Shown here piece after piece: positions 1 through 7,424 of a DNA stretch of 39,810 nucleotides. The DNA is from Arsenophonus nasoniae DSM 15247 (GTDB lineage Bacteria > Pseudomonadota > Gammaproteobacteria > Enterobacterales > Enterobacteriaceae): positions 1 through 39,810 of the forward strand of contig NZ_AUCC01000025.1 in assembly GCF_000429565.1 (NCBI RefSeq), read 5' to 3'. The notes beneath the pieces were generated by a model. The model worked only from the letters and a program-made list of their open reading frames with translations. It did not search any database and was not told where the DNA came from. Made by a program: the position numbers and the translations under genes. Position 1 is the stretch's first letter, and each line of letters begins with the position of its first letter.

Positions 1-216
1 CGTGTCGAGAAAAAATTGGGGGCCGAGTCGGACGCAGTGGCGTATGGCTTCTTTTAGGGTGTCATAAAAAAATTCAGGCGGTCTGTCATCATCATTTTCG
101 GGTGGGAGAGAGATCATAAAACGTTTCGGATAAACAGGCGCTGTGGCACGTGAAGTGACGGGCAGCCTGCCTGATTTAACCGGTTTACGCTTTCTGGGAG
201 ATTTATTGCGAGCCAT
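1..216 (-). CDS. Unknown protein, partial, in foreign DNA
   Basis: An open frame of 72 codons runs leftward off the window edge, starting from the ATG at 216-214. It is preceded by a plausible ribosome binding site (AGGGA, about 9 bases upstream). The visible N-terminus is strongly basic (MARNKSPRKRKPVKSG), followed by a proline/aspartate-rich stretch (PPENDDDRPPE). I see no recognisable domain. It is more GC-rich than the neighbouring chromosomal genes and lies in the segment that truncates ubiT, so I infer it belongs to an integrated plasmid, phage or similar element. Its function is unknown and the C-terminus is outside the window. Confidence 0.55.
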   Translation of the reverse strand, partial: MARNKSPRKRKPVKSGRLPVTSRATAPVYPKRFMISLPPENDDDRPPEFFYDTLKEAIRHCVRLGPQFFLDT

Positions 217-312
217 CGAGATGAATCCCTGAAAAAAATTAACCTACTGCAGAGTATAAAACAGTACTCAACTCATTAACATCCCCGAAGCAGCACCGCT
301 GCGCCGCTCACG

Positions 313-326
313 CGTAGCGTGCTACG
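313..326. repeat. Short hairpin at the edge of the foreign segment
   Basis: A perfect 6-bp inverted repeat (CGTAGC, loop GT, GCTACG) lies 5 bases left of the point where ubiT homology begins (332). It sits in a short GC-rich patch, 290-330, unlike the AT-rich DNA to its right. It may be the terminal structure of the inserted element, but no recombination signal can be assigned from one junction. The rest of 217-331 shows no gene. Confidence 0.4.
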
Positions 327-331
327 TTCGT

Positions 332-475
332 CTATATGTAAAAAATCTATTGGGTGCCTTTGAATTAGAGACCATGCCTGCCATTTTACGCTTTGGTTTA
401 TTGCAATTCGCTGATTTGATTAAACTAGTCCAAAATGAAAATATTGATTATAAAGAGCGTGCATTATCATGCTAA
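332..475 (+). pseudogene. ubiT: UbiT (YhbT) C-terminal remnant
   Basis: In the frame ending at the TAA at 473-475 the translation begins LYVKNLLGAFELETMPA and ends RALSC. This aligns end to end with the last roughly 47 residues of E. coli UbiT (LYVKNLMDAIELEQMPK and so on, recalled). UbiT is the SCP2-domain lipid-binding protein that works with UbiU and UbiV in oxygen-independent ubiquinone synthesis. Homology stops abruptly at codon 332; upstream is unrelated GC-rich sequence with no start codon placed to restore the gene. About the first 125 residues, the whole lipid-binding fold, are missing. The stop overlaps the start of yhbS, as in E. coli, so this is the native locus broken by an insertion or deletion. 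Identity is near certain; loss of function is inferred. Confidence 0.85.
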
Positions 476-975
476 TTCGCGTTGAAATTCCTGTTGATGC
501 GCCAGGCATTGATCAATTATTACGCCAATCATTTCCCACCGGTGCTGAGGCTGATTTAGTGCAAAAATTGCGTCAGGACGGTTTATTTGTATTGGAAATG
601 GTGGCGACTGATGATAAAGGACAAATTATTGGTTATATCGGCTTTACCTTAGTCGATGTCAACGGTGATAAGGAATGTCAATGGGTGGGATTAGCACCAT
701 TAGCTGTTGCTAGCGCTTATCAGCGACAAGGTATTGGCGCAAAATTGGTTTATGACGGCTTAGATAGTCTAAACGAATTTGGTTATAAAGCGGTAGTGGT
801 GGTTGGTGATCCGAATTATTACCGTCGTTTTGGTTTTACGCTGGCTCAGCAGCATGGACTTACATGTAAATGGTCTGGAATGGAAGCCTATTTTCAAGTT
901 TATGCGTTAGAGAATGGTAATTTAGCCGATTATGCAGGACGAGTTAATTTTTCATCTTATTTTGATGATTGCTAA
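469..975 (+). CDS. yhbS: GNAT family N-acetyltransferase YhbS
   Basis: 168 residues, matching E. coli YhbS (167) almost throughout: [18 protein letters not shown] at the N-terminus, then WVGLAPLAV and the acetyl-CoA loop QRQGIGAKL (about residues 85-94), then [15 protein letters not shown] and the YRRFGF turn. These are hallmarks of a GNAT acyltransferase. The substrate is not evident from sequence. The ATG overlaps the stop of the ubiT remnant (ATGCTAA), the ancestral translationally coupled arrangement. Because ubiT is now truncated, transcription must come from the inserted DNA or from a promoter inside the remnant. It ends convergently with yhbQ, overlapping it by 24 bases. Confidence 0.92.
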   Translation: MLIRVEIPVDAPGIDQLLRQSFPTGAEADLVQKLRQDGLFVLEMVATDDKGQIIGYIGFTLVDVNGDKECQWVGLAPLAVASAYQRQGIGAKLVYDGLDSLNEFGYKAVVVVGDPNYYRRFGFTLAQQHGLTCKWSGMEAYFQVYALENGNLADYAGRVNFSSYFDDC

Positions 976-1257
976 TTTAGCAAGATAGCCAGCCAGATCT
1001 AAAGGTTGGTCTGCGACAAGTTGCTCTTTTTGTACTTTGGACAATTGTTTTATTTGATATTCTAACGACAATGCGTCTGAATGGCTATCTAGTTGGCATT
1101 GGTATACTAATAAAAGAGGCGATTTACCTCTTAACGCTTTAGCGCCTTTGCCTAAATGATGTTGTTGCAAGCGGCGCGCGATATCCGTGCTGATGCCAGT
1201 ATAAAGCGCATTTTGTCCATTTCTGATCAGATAAATTGACCAAGGCTTTTTCGTCAT
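952..1257 (-). CDS. yhbQ: GIY-YIG domain protein YhbQ
   Basis: A 101-residue single-domain GIY-YIG protein of the UPF0213/YhbQ family. The motif runs from Tyr9 (WSIYLIRNG) to LYTGIS (about residues 18-23), followed by the conserved Arg in ARRLQQH and the stretch [11 protein letters not shown]. coli YhbQ is 100 residues and has been described as a structure-specific DNA nuclease; that activity here is by family. The frame is open 15 bases further upstream to a TTG at 1272, but I chose the ATG at 1257 because it gives the family length and N-terminus (MTKKPW). No strong ribosome binding site precedes either. It overlaps the end of yhbS tail to tail. Confidence 0.9.
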   Translation of the reverse strand: MTKKPWSIYLIRNGQNALYTGISTDIARRLQQHHLGKGAKALRGKSPLLLVYQCQLDSHSDALSLEYQIKQLSKVQKEQLVADQPLDLAGYLAKLAIIKIR

Positions 1258-1463
1258 ATTATGTTGATTCAATTAGATTTTTAGTTAATTTAACAGAAAA
1301 AATAAGTTATTTTTCTATACCGATTTTGTCGTGACAATAAGTCCTATAAGGTGTGTAAACGCTATTTTAACCAAGTTAAAACAATTATTTTTATATGTTA
1401 TTCATTTTTTTTGAAAGACAGCAACAAAAAAAACTAATCCAAAATTTTAACTAGTGCCTATAC

Positions 1464-1479
1464 TATGATCTATATCACA
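1464..1479. promoter_or_regulatory. CRP-like site upstream of the DUF1471 gene
   Basis: TATGA-N6-TCACA matches the CRP consensus TGTGA-N6-TCACA at 9 of 10 positions. It lies about 50 bases before the gene at 1531 and abuts a possible -10 (TATACT, 1459-1464) that lacks a good -35. The position suggests control of the DUF1471 gene, but the exact promoter is uncertain. The rest of 1258-1527 is AT-rich and holds no gene that I can see. Confidence 0.4.
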
Positions 1480-1530
1480 GGAATAACCAATAATATTTCT
1501 GAATGATAATAATCAATTAAGGAGTTTATG

Positions 1531-1821
1531 ATGAAAAAATTACCAGTTGCTTTAATTTTGGTTTTAGGTGCGTTGTCATTTGGTGCAATGGCTGATCAGG
1601 CAAAAGAAGTAGTAGAATTCCCTGCTCAACAACCAATGGGAATTGTCTCTGTAGTTACGGGAGAAACGCCTACTAGTGCCGTTGAACAGTTAGCTGAAAA
1701 AGCTGCCAAAGAAGGGGCAACTAGTTATCATGTTACCTTTTTAGCTTATACACAAAATAAAGTACAAGCTAATGCTAGAATCTATGGTAACAGTCAAGTT
1801 ACTGCGCCAGTTTATAGATAA
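1531..1821 (+). CDS. Periplasmic DUF1471 (YdgH/BhsA/McbA-type) protein
   Basis: 96 residues with a typical Sec signal peptide (MKKLPVALILVLGALSFGAMA, cleavage before DQAKE). The mature part is a single BhsA/McbA-like domain: an opening GIVSVV strand, a helix (VEQLAEKAAKEGA), then SYHVTFL and the closing strand NARIYG. Small periplasmic proteins of this family in enterics are linked to stress, biofilm and envelope permeability; the exact role here is unknown. Two adjacent ATGs exist (1528, 1531). I prefer the second because AAGGAG at 1519-1524 is then six bases away. It is monocistronic, with a CRP-like site upstream and a strong terminator downstream. YhcN is the nearest named relative I can suggest, but not firmly enough to give a symbol. 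Confidence 0.85.
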   Translation: MKKLPVALILVLGALSFGAMADQAKEVVEFPAQQPMGIVSVVTGETPTSAVEQLAEKAAKEGATSYHVTFLAYTQNKVQANARIYGNSQVTAPVYR

Positions 1822-1865
1822 TTGGTAGTATAAATTATCGGATGATGGCAGCTTTGATTTTTGAT

Positions 1866-1902
1866 AAAAACACGCTGAAGAATTATTTTTCAGCGTGTTT
1901 TT
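1866..1902 (+). terminator. Intrinsic terminator after the DUF1471 gene
   Basis: A perfect stem, AAAAACACGCTGAA pairing with TTCAGCGTGTTTTT, closes a 9-base loop and ends in a T run. The A run on the other side would let it work in both directions. It cleanly separates the DUF1471 gene from yhbP, whose ribosome binding site starts at 1907. Confidence 0.85.
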
Positions 1903-1926
1903 ACTTAAGGAGAGAGATTATCCACT

Positions 1927-2367
1927 ATGTTTGCTGCTCAACCCTCATTGGCTATTATGCAACAATACCTTTCACGTCAGCATGTTTTTTCGCTATTTAC
2001 CTCTTTTCAATCCGATAGTTGGCCGGCCATCTGTTTTTATACTTTTAACGCCCAAACGATGTCGTTATATTTTCTGACCGAAACCACTACTCGCCATGGC
2101 CAATTGATGCTTAAAAACCCGATTGTCGCTGGCACTATTTGTTGTCAAAGCAAAGCAGTAGCCAAGATCCAAGGGATACAATTTACTGGTAAAGTCCATT
2201 CCCTGACTGGCAAACAAGAACAGCAAGCTCGGCAAAATTATCATCGGCGCTTTCCGGTCGCTATGGCGGCCAGTATCCCTATCTGGCAATTATCTTTACA
2301 ACAGATCAAAATGGTCAATAATAAGCTAGGTTTTGGCACCAAACTGATTTGGCATCGTGACAGTTAA
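1927..2367 (+). CDS. yhbP: YhbP family (UPF0306) protein
   Basis: 146 residues, similar over its length to E. coli YhbP (147): SRQHVFSLF near the N-terminus, FYTFNAQTMSLYFLTE, the central GTICCQSKAVAKIQGIQF, then NYHRRFPVA and the closing LGFGTKLIWHRDS. The fold belongs to the pyridoxamine-phosphate oxidase-like/FMN-binding split barrel group. No enzymatic role is established that I can cite. AAGGAGAG begins at 1907, somewhat far from the ATG at 1927, so initiation may be modest. It converges with nrdG and the two frames overlap by 4 bases. In E. coli yhbP lies beside yhbQ, so the yhbS-yhbQ-yhbP cluster is conserved with one extra gene. Confidence 0.9.
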   Translation: MFAAQPSLAIMQQYLSRQHVFSLFTSFQSDSWPAICFYTFNAQTMSLYFLTETTTRHGQLMLKNPIVAGTICCQSKAVAKIQGIQFTGKVHSLTGKQEQQARQNYHRRFPVAMAASIPIWQLSLQQIKMVNNKLGFGTKLIWHRDS

Positions 2368-2828
2368 GCTAATTTATGGATCACTTGGTTATGACTACCT
2401 CGCCATAATAGATTGGGTTCATGAAGCGCTTGAATAAATTTCCCATCAACTATTACATCAAGATAGTTAACGACGGCGCGTTGATTGGCGGTTAATTGGT
2501 CAAGGGTATAACCGGTCCACAGCCAAATATCTTTATCGGGGCATTCAAGTTTGATGCGTTTAACCAACTGTAAAATTGCTGCTACATTTTGTGGATGCAA
2601 CGGGTCGCCGCCAGAAAGGGAAAGTCCCTGACGGACGATCCTTTGGTCTTGTAGATCAGTGATAATTTGATTTTCTATTACTTGGGTAAACGGTTTACCA
2701 GAGTCAATTTTCCAGGTGCTTTTATTGTAACAACCTTTACATTGATGGAGACAACCCGCGACAAATAACGTACAACGTGTTCCTGTGCCATTAACCACAT
2801 CAACCGGGTAATATCGATGATAATTCAT
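2364..2828 (-). CDS. nrdG: Anaerobic ribonucleotide reductase activase
   Basis: A radical-SAM activating enzyme that installs the glycyl radical on NrdD. From the chosen ATG the protein has 154 residues, the same as E. coli, and carries the 4Fe-4S/SAM motif C26-x3-C30-x2-C33 (AGCLHQCKGCYN) followed by the SGGDPL glycine-rich SAM segment near residue 73. The frame is open seven codons further upstream to another ATG (2849). I prefer 2828 because it begins MNYHRYYPVD as in the family, does not overlap nrdD, and has GGA about 8 bases upstream. It is co-transcribed with nrdD, 4 bases apart, and regulated by the sites upstream of nrdD. Confidence 0.96.
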   Translation of the reverse strand: MNYHRYYPVDVVNGTGTRCTLFVAGCLHQCKGCYNKSTWKIDSGKPFTQVIENQIITDLQDQRIVRQGLSLSGGDPLHPQNVAAILQLVKRIKLECPDKDIWLWTGYTLDQLTANQRAVVNYLDVIVDGKFIQALHEPNLLWRGSHNQVIHKLA

Positions 2829-2832
2829 AATG

Positions 2833-4965
2833 TTATCCAAGTTGACCATTTTTCATATGTTTAACGCGTCGTTTAACTTCTTCTTGTTTACCGCTATTGA
2901 AGGGTCTGGCATCGGGGCTGCCCAGATAACCACAAACACGGCGAATAACCGAAACGCGGGTTGGATCATGATTATCGCAAGATGGGCAGACAAATCCTTT
3001 ACTGGTACAAGCGAATTCGCCGGCAAACCCACATTCATAACATTCGTCAATTGGGGTATTGGTACCATAATAGGGGATATGATGATAGCTATAATCCCAG
3101 ACATCTTCTAATGCTTTCAAGTTATGTTGTAAATTTGGATATTCACCGTAGCAGATAAAGCCACCACTTGCTAAAGCCGGGTAAGGTGCTTCAAAGTCAA
3201 TTTTATCGTAAGGATTGACCTGTTTTTCAACATCCAGATGAAAACTATTGGTATAGTATCCTTTATCAGTAACACCCTCGATTAAGCCAAATTCAGCCAC
3301 ATCTAAGCGACAAAATCGGTCACATAAATTTTCACTGGGAGTACTATATAAGCTAAATCCATAACCAGTCTCAGCTTTCCAGCGATCTGTCGCTGTACGC
3401 AGTTGTTTAATGATCTGATAGGCTTTTTGCCGCAGAGTCTCATCATCAAAAACGTGTTTTTGCGTGCCATAAAGTGCATTGATTGTTTCATGCAGACCGA
3501 TATAACCTAAAGAAATCGATGCACGACCACGTTTAAATATTTCAGCAATATTGTCTTCCGCTTGTAAACGAACGCCACAGGCACCCTCCATATAGAGAAT
3601 AGGGGCGACACGCGCTTTGACATTTTCTAGTCTGGCGATACGCGTCATCAGCGCTTTTTTGGTAATTGCCAATCTGCTATCTAGGATTTGGTAAAATTGC
3701 TGTTCGTTACTTTTAGCCTCAATGGCTATTCGAGGCAAGTTAATACTGATCACACCAAGATTATTACGTCCTTCATGGATAGCTTGCCCTTGCTCTTCAT
3801 AAACGCCTAAAAAACTACGACAACCCATTGGTGTTTTGAAGGAGCCTGTAACATTGACCACTTGATCATAGTTAAGAATATCTGGGTACATCCGTTTACT
3901 GGCACACTCTAGTGCCAGTTGTTTAATATCGTAATTTGGATCGCCGTATTGGTGATTGATCCCCTTACGGATAGCAAAAACTAATTTTGGAAATACCGCG
4001 GTTTTACGATTTTTACCGAGTCCAGCTAAACGATTTTGTAAGATCGATTTTTGGATCAATCGCGACTCTTTTGAAGTTCCTAAGCCAAAGCCAAAAGTAA
4101 CAAAAGGGGTTTGTCCATTTGCGGTGTGCAGTGTGTTGACTTCATATTCCAGTGATTGAAAAGCGTCATAACACTCTTTTTCTGTTCTGCTCTCAGCGTA
4201 GTCCAATTGGTCGGCAATTTGCCATTCTTTGGCAATTTTTAAGTGTTTTTTATAGCTCGCTTCAACAAATGGCGCCAGTACTTCATCGATACGATTAATG
4301 GTTGTACCGCCATAAATATGACTGGCCACTTGGGCAATAATTTGTGCCGTCACGGCGGTAGCGGTTGAAATCGATTTTGGTGGCTCGATTTCAGCATTAC
4401 CCATTTTAAAACCTTTGGTTAACATCCCTTGCAAATCGATTAGCATACAGTTAAACATTGGAAAAAAAGGTGAGTAATCAAGATCATGATAGTGAATTTC
4501 ACCACGTTCATGTGCGATAACAACATCACGCGGTAAAATATGTTGTTTTGCATAATGCTTAGCAACAATGCCGGCTAATAAATCGCGTTGAGTGGGAATA
4601 ACCTTACTGTCTTTATTTGCATTCTCATTGAGTAATGAAACATTACTTTGCTCAATCAAGCCGCGAATTTCGTGAGTGAGGCGACTACGTTGTTCTCTGG
4701 CAATATCCCGTTCATGGCGATATGCAATGTAATTTCTGGCCAGATCTTTATAACGACCGGCCATCAGTTGATTTTCAACCGCATCTTGGATTTCATGAAT
4801 ATCAACGGTTTGGCGGTTGCCTAATTGTTGTTCGACGACTGAGGCGACAACTGCACAATATTGATCATCGCAAATCCCAGTGGCTGCACGCATGACGGCT
4901 TCTTTGATCCGATTTTTATCAAAAAGAACCTGACAACCATCGCGTTTAATAACTACTGTTTTCAC
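2833..4965 (-). CDS. nrdD: Anaerobic ribonucleoside-triphosphate reductase
   Basis: Class III ribonucleotide reductase, converting NTPs to dNTPs without oxygen, using formate and the radical installed by NrdG. The N-terminal ATP-cone (VIKRDGCQVLFDKNRIKEAV) binds allosteric nucleotides. The barrel core contains NENANKDSKVIPTQRD and the STATAVTAQIIAQVASH block. The C-terminus has the zinc site (CYECGF, then CPSC) and the glycyl radical loop RRVCGYLGSPDARPF, with the radical Gly near residue 679. An ATG at 4980 is in frame. I choose the GTG at 4965: GGAGGAG (4972-4978) is six bases upstream, and the alignment with E. coli NrdD then begins at residue 1. The resulting 710 residues compare with 712 in E. 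coli. Intact. Confidence 0.96.
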   Translation of the reverse strand: MKTVVIKRDGCQVLFDKNRIKEAVMRAATGICDDQYCAVVASVVEQQLGNRQTVDIHEIQDAVENQLMAGRYKDLARNYIAYRHERDIAREQRSRLTHEIRGLIEQSNVSLLNENANKDSKVIPTQRDLLAGIVAKHYAKQHILPRDVVIAHERGEIHYHDLDYSPFFPMFNCMLIDLQGMLTKGFKMGNAEIEPPKSISTATAVTAQIIAQVASHIYGGTTINRIDEVLAPFVEASYKKHLKIAKEWQIADQLDYAESRTEKECYDAFQSLEYEVNTLHTANGQTPFVTFGFGLGTSKESRLIQKSILQNRLAGLGKNRKTAVFPKLVFAIRKGINHQYGDPNYDIKQLALECASKRMYPDILNYDQVVNVTGSFKTPMGCRSFLGVYEEQGQAIHEGRNNLGVISINLPRIAIEAKSNEQQFYQILDSRLAITKKALMTRIARLENVKARVAPILYMEGACGVRLQAEDNIAEIFKRGRASISLGYIGLHETINALYGTQKHVFDDETLRQKAYQIIKQLRTATDRWKAETGYGFSLYSTPSENLCDRFCRLDVAEFGLIEGVTDKGYYTNSFHLDVEKQVNPYDKIDFEAPYPALASGGFICYGEYPNLQHNLKALEDVWDYSYHHIPYYGTNTPIDECYECGFAGEFACTSKGFVCPSCDNHDPTRVSVIRRVCGYLGSPDARPFNSGKQEEVKRRVKHMKNGQLG

Positions 4966-4983
4966 AATAGGCTCCTCCAATAG

Positions 4984-5033
4984 TTATCCACAATTTAATC
5001 ACAATAAATAATGCAGTATTAATTTGTGGATAG
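4984..5033. promoter_or_regulatory. Two inverted DnaA-box-like sites in the nrdD leader
   Basis: TTATCCACA at 4984-4992 is a perfect consensus DnaA box. TGTGGATAG at 5025-5033 is an 8/9 match in the opposite orientation. They flank a 32-base AT-rich stretch directly before nrdD. DnaA controls nrdAB in E. coli, so a link to the class III enzyme is plausible, but 9-base motifs also arise by chance; a perfect one occurs inside sctK. Confidence 0.35.
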
Positions 5034-5048
5034 ACCTGTCTATAAATT

Positions 5049-5090
5049 CTATATATAGTGCTTTACTATATATTAAAGCACAATATATAG
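5049..5090. promoter_or_regulatory. Paired NrdR boxes upstream of nrdDG
   Basis: Two near-palindromic cores, CTATATATAG (5049-5058) and CAATATATAG (5081-5090), match the NrdR box (ACAC-T/A-ATAT-style consensus). They are exactly 32 bp apart, three helical turns, which is the spacing typical of functional NrdR box pairs in front of nrd operons. NrdR is the ATP/dATP-sensing repressor of ribonucleotide reductase genes. The nearest gene is nrdD, whose start is about 85 bases away on the minus strand. Confidence 0.75.
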
Positions 5091-5119
5091 TATCTGAGGT
5101 TTATTTAGCAGGACTTTTA

Positions 5120-5133
5120 TTGATCTAAAACAA
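5120..5133. promoter_or_regulatory. Possible FNR site for nrdDG
   Basis: TTGAT-CTAA-AACAA matches the FNR consensus TTGAT-N4-ATCAA at 9 of 10 positions. It lies upstream of the NrdR boxes with respect to nrdD. nrdDG is FNR-activated in E. coli. The rest of 5134-5310 shows no gene. Confidence 0.45.
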
Positions 5134-5310
5134 AGAAATTGGATGTTGTTTGTTTTTTAGCTAAATGTTAATAACAACAGCGAGGTTTACGTAGCTAATT
5201 ATTTAAAAATCTTTATAGAAAAAGTTTCTATAAAGATTTTCGTTAAGTAAATGGTTAACTCCCTAGCAATCACTAAGTTTCATTAGCCATAATACCAAAG
5301 TGAGTGAAAT

Positions 5311-5697
5311 TTATTTGCGAATAGCTATCGCTTCAATTTCTATGCAAACATCTTTGGGTAAGCGAGCAACTTCGACGCAAGAACGAGCAGGATAAGGCGC
5401 ATTATGTTTGTTAAAAAAAGCTTCATAAGTCGCATTTACACTCGCAAAATCATTCAGATCTTTAACAAAAACGGTAGTTTTAACAATATTAGCTACATTG
5501 AGCCCTGCTTTTTCTACAATAGCCTGAATGTTTTCCAGAGATTGCGTTGTTTGAGCAATTATGTCCGCCGCTATTTCACCGGTTTTCGGATCAACTGGAA
5601 TTTGGCCGGATGTAATAATTATGTTGCCAAGATCAACACCTTGTACATAAGGGCCGATAGCTGCTGGCGCGTTTTCAGTTTTAATTTCGTAGGACAT
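5311..5697 (-). CDS. ridA: 2-iminobutanoate/2-iminopropanoate deaminase RidA
   Basis: 128 residues, the same as E. coli RidA (YjgF). RidA hydrolyses reactive enamine/imine products of PLP enzymes such as threonine dehydratase, protecting other PLP enzymes. Family landmarks are visible: PAAIGPYVQG (residues 11-20), ITSGQIPVDP (28-37), and PYPARSCVEVARLPKD with Arg105, which binds the substrate carboxylate, followed by IEIEAIA near Glu120. It forms a trimer in the cytoplasm. It lies 96 bases downstream of pyrI in the same orientation, as in E. coli, where it is partly co-transcribed with pyrBI. A 7-bp hairpin lies in the gap. Confidence 0.96.
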   Translation of the reverse strand: MSYEIKTENAPAAIGPYVQGVDLGNIIITSGQIPVDPKTGEIAADIIAQTTQSLENIQAIVEKAGLNVANIVKTTVFVKDLNDFASVNATYEAFFNKHNAPYPARSCVEVARLPKDVCIEIEAIAIRK

Positions 5698-5746
5698 AAG
5701 TTGTTCTTTACCTTGTAGTCTAAAAGTTGATCATCAATTTACTAGC

Positions 5747-5763
5747 ACCACTATCTTAGTGGT
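5747..5763 (-). terminator. Small hairpin between pyrI and ridA
   Basis: ACCACTA, loop of 3, TAGTGGT: a perfect 7-bp stem without a T tract. It may be a weak terminator or an RNA processing/stability structure that uncouples ridA from pyrBI. The symmetrical sequence gives no strand preference; I assign the minus strand from context. Confidence 0.35.
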
Positions 5764-5793
5764 CGACATGAATGGGTGTTATATAATACCGCA

Positions 5794-6258
5794 TTACATA
5801 TTATTAATTACCGCATGTCGATCAAAGGTTTTTTCACAATATTTGCATGTCAGAATGACTTCATTATGCAGCTGTTTAACGTTAAAACTGCTACTAACGG
5901 GCTCATTATGGCTAATGCAATTACTGTTAGGGCAGATCAAAACCGCATCAATTTGTTCAGGTAAACTAATTGATAGTTTTTTTTCCACTTTATAGTCTTT
6001 AATACAATTAACAGTTGCATGGGGAGCATACATAGCCAGTTCGTTTGCTTGTTCAGGTGTGAGAAAGGTATTTTCAATTTTAATCAAATCTTTTTTACCT
6101 AAGTGATTAGAAGGTAAATTTAAACCAATAGTAATACGCTGATCCGTTTGCGTTAATTTAAACAGTGAAAGTAACTTAAAACCCATTTGGGCAGGAATAT
6201 GGTCGATAACAGTGCCACAGCTAATTGCTTCCACTTGTAATTTGTGGTTATTTGCCAT
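5794..6258 (-). CDS. pyrI: Aspartate carbamoyltransferase regulatory chain
   Basis: 154 residues (E. coli 153). It binds CTP/ATP and makes the PyrB catalytic trimer allosteric. The N-terminal nucleotide-binding domain starts [18 protein letters not shown] and includes the [20 protein letters not shown] segment. The C-terminal zinc domain has the four cysteines C109, C114 (CPNSNC) and C138, C141 (CKYC). The gene is 12 bases from pyrB in the same operon and intact, so feedback control of pyrimidine synthesis should be retained. Confidence 0.97.
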   Translation of the reverse strand: MANNHKLQVEAISCGTVIDHIPAQMGFKLLSLFKLTQTDQRITIGLNLPSNHLGKKDLIKIENTFLTPEQANELAMYAPHATVNCIKDYKVEKKLSISLPEQIDAVLICPNSNCISHNEPVSSSFNVKQLHNEVILTCKYCEKTFDRHAVINNM

Positions 6259-6269
6259 AATAGAATGCC

Positions 6270-7205
6270 TCAGAAATTAATAGTTTTGTTTAGTATCAAC
6301 GCTAAAAGTGCTTGTCGTGCATAGATACCATTACCCGCTTGCTGAAAATAGTAAGCATGAGATGTTTTATCAACATCAGTGGTAATTTCATCAATACGTG
6401 GTAAAGGATGTAAAACTTTCATGCCAGGTTTAGCGCTGGTTAGTTCATGACTGGTTAAAATAAATTGGGCTTTAACATTGGCATATTCCGAAGGATCTAA
6501 ACGCTCTTTTTGCACTCGTGTTATATACAGAATGTCCAGTTTTGGCAACGCCGCTTCTATGTTGTCATGTAAGCTATAAGTTATCCCTTTTTCTTCTAAC
6601 AGATGTAGGATATGGGCTGGCATGGCTAAAGCTTCCGGCGCAATAAAATAGAAATGATTATTGTCAAATTTCGATAATGCTTGGGTTAATGAATGAACGG
6701 TTCGGCCATATTTCAGATCGCCAACCATCGCAATATGTAAATTATTTAAACTGCCTTGGCTCTCTTGAATGGTGAACAGATCGAGTAGTGTCTGTGTAGG
6801 ATGTTGATTGGCTCCATCACCGGCGTTGATGACCGGGATTTTACCTGCAAACTGAGCTGCTAAACGTGATGCGCCTTCTTGTGGATGGCGGATAACAATG
6901 GCATCAACATATTGGCTAATAACCGATATCGTATCTGCCAGGGTTTCGCCTTTTTTTCCTAACGAAGTATTATTGCTATCGGAAAACCCCACCACAGAAG
7001 CCCCTAAGCGGTGAATAGCGGTTTCGAAAGAAAGGCGTGTACGGGTGGAGGCTTCAAAGAAACAACTGGCAATCACTTTATGTTTTAGTAGCTCCGGTTG
7101 GGGGTAATGTTTTAGTGACCTAGCAACTTCAAGTACAGCGAGTAGATCTTCACGTTTTAAATCATTTATCGAGATTATGTCTCGAAGATACAACGGATTA
7201 ACCAT
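6270..7205 (-). CDS. pyrB: Aspartate carbamoyltransferase catalytic chain
   Basis: 311 residues, identical in length to E. coli PyrB. It condenses carbamoyl phosphate with aspartate, the committed step of pyrimidine synthesis. Active-site signatures are in place: STRTR (53-57), SLGKKGE carrying the lysine of the mobile loop, RHPQEGA near residue 105, HPTQTLLD near 134, [12 protein letters not shown] near 167, RVQKERLDP near 229 and HPLPR near 267. The start has a strong AAGGAGG 10 bases upstream. Transcription is expected to be controlled by the pyrL attenuator immediately upstream. Confidence 0.98.
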   Translation of the reverse strand: MVNPLYLRDIISINDLKREDLLAVLEVARSLKHYPQPELLKHKVIASCFFEASTRTRLSFETAIHRLGASVVGFSDSNNTSLGKKGETLADTISVISQYVDAIVIRHPQEGASRLAAQFAGKIPVINAGDGANQHPTQTLLDLFTIQESQGSLNNLHIAMVGDLKYGRTVHSLTQALSKFDNNHFYFIAPEALAMPAHILHLLEEKGITYSLHDNIEAALPKLDILYITRVQKERLDPSEYANVKAQFILTSHELTSAKPGMKVLHPLPRIDEITTDVDKTSHAYYFQQAGNGIYARQALLALILNKTINF

Positions 7206-7248
7206 CGTGTTGTTCCTCCTTTCTTTATGCCATGTCTAATTGTTATGC

Positions 7249-7276
7249 CAAAAAAAAGCCCCTCATTGAGGGGCTT
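7249..7276 (-). terminator. pyrBI attenuator
   Basis: On the minus strand AAGCCCCTCA and TGAGGGGCTT form a GC-rich hairpin with a minimal loop, followed by eight T residues. It sits between the leader peptide and pyrB, 44 bases before the pyrB start, and the leader stop codon lies inside its stem. This is the layout of UTP-sensitive attenuation: at low UTP, RNA polymerase pauses in the leader, a ribosome catches up on pyrL and blocks the hairpin. Confidence 0.92.
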
Positions 7277-7370
7277 GAATAAATAGGGTTGGCCGAGGAG
7301 GAAATGCAATAACTAAATAGCCCATTGGCAGCAATGCATATATTAATTCTTTTAAGCATTGGTTATGCAT
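7263..7370 (-). CDS. pyrL: pyrBI operon leader peptide
   Basis: A 35-codon frame (MHNQCLKELIYALLPMGY, ending FIQAPQ) starts six bases after GGGAG and ends with TGA inside the left arm of the attenuator hairpin. Its sequence differs from the 44-residue E. coli PyrL, but position, ribosome binding site, overlap with the terminator and the T-rich DNA before the hairpin are what the mechanism needs. The peptide itself probably has no function; its translation is the sensor. Confidence 0.82.
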   Translation of the reverse strand: MHNQCLKELIYALLPMGYLVIAFPPRPTLFIQAPQ

Positions 7371-7396
7371 TTTTTCTCCCACAAAAATTTTGGCGC

Positions 7397-7424
7397 ATTA
7401 TACGCCGCTCTGTCAGTATAGCAA
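7397..7424 (-). promoter_or_regulatory. pyrL-pyrBI promoter
   Basis: Minus strand: -35 TTGCTA (7424-7419), 16-bp spacer, perfect -10 TATAAT (7402-7397). The predicted start of transcription is about 20 bases before the pyrL ATG. The sequence directly after the -10 (GCGCC) is GC-rich. Confidence 0.8.
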
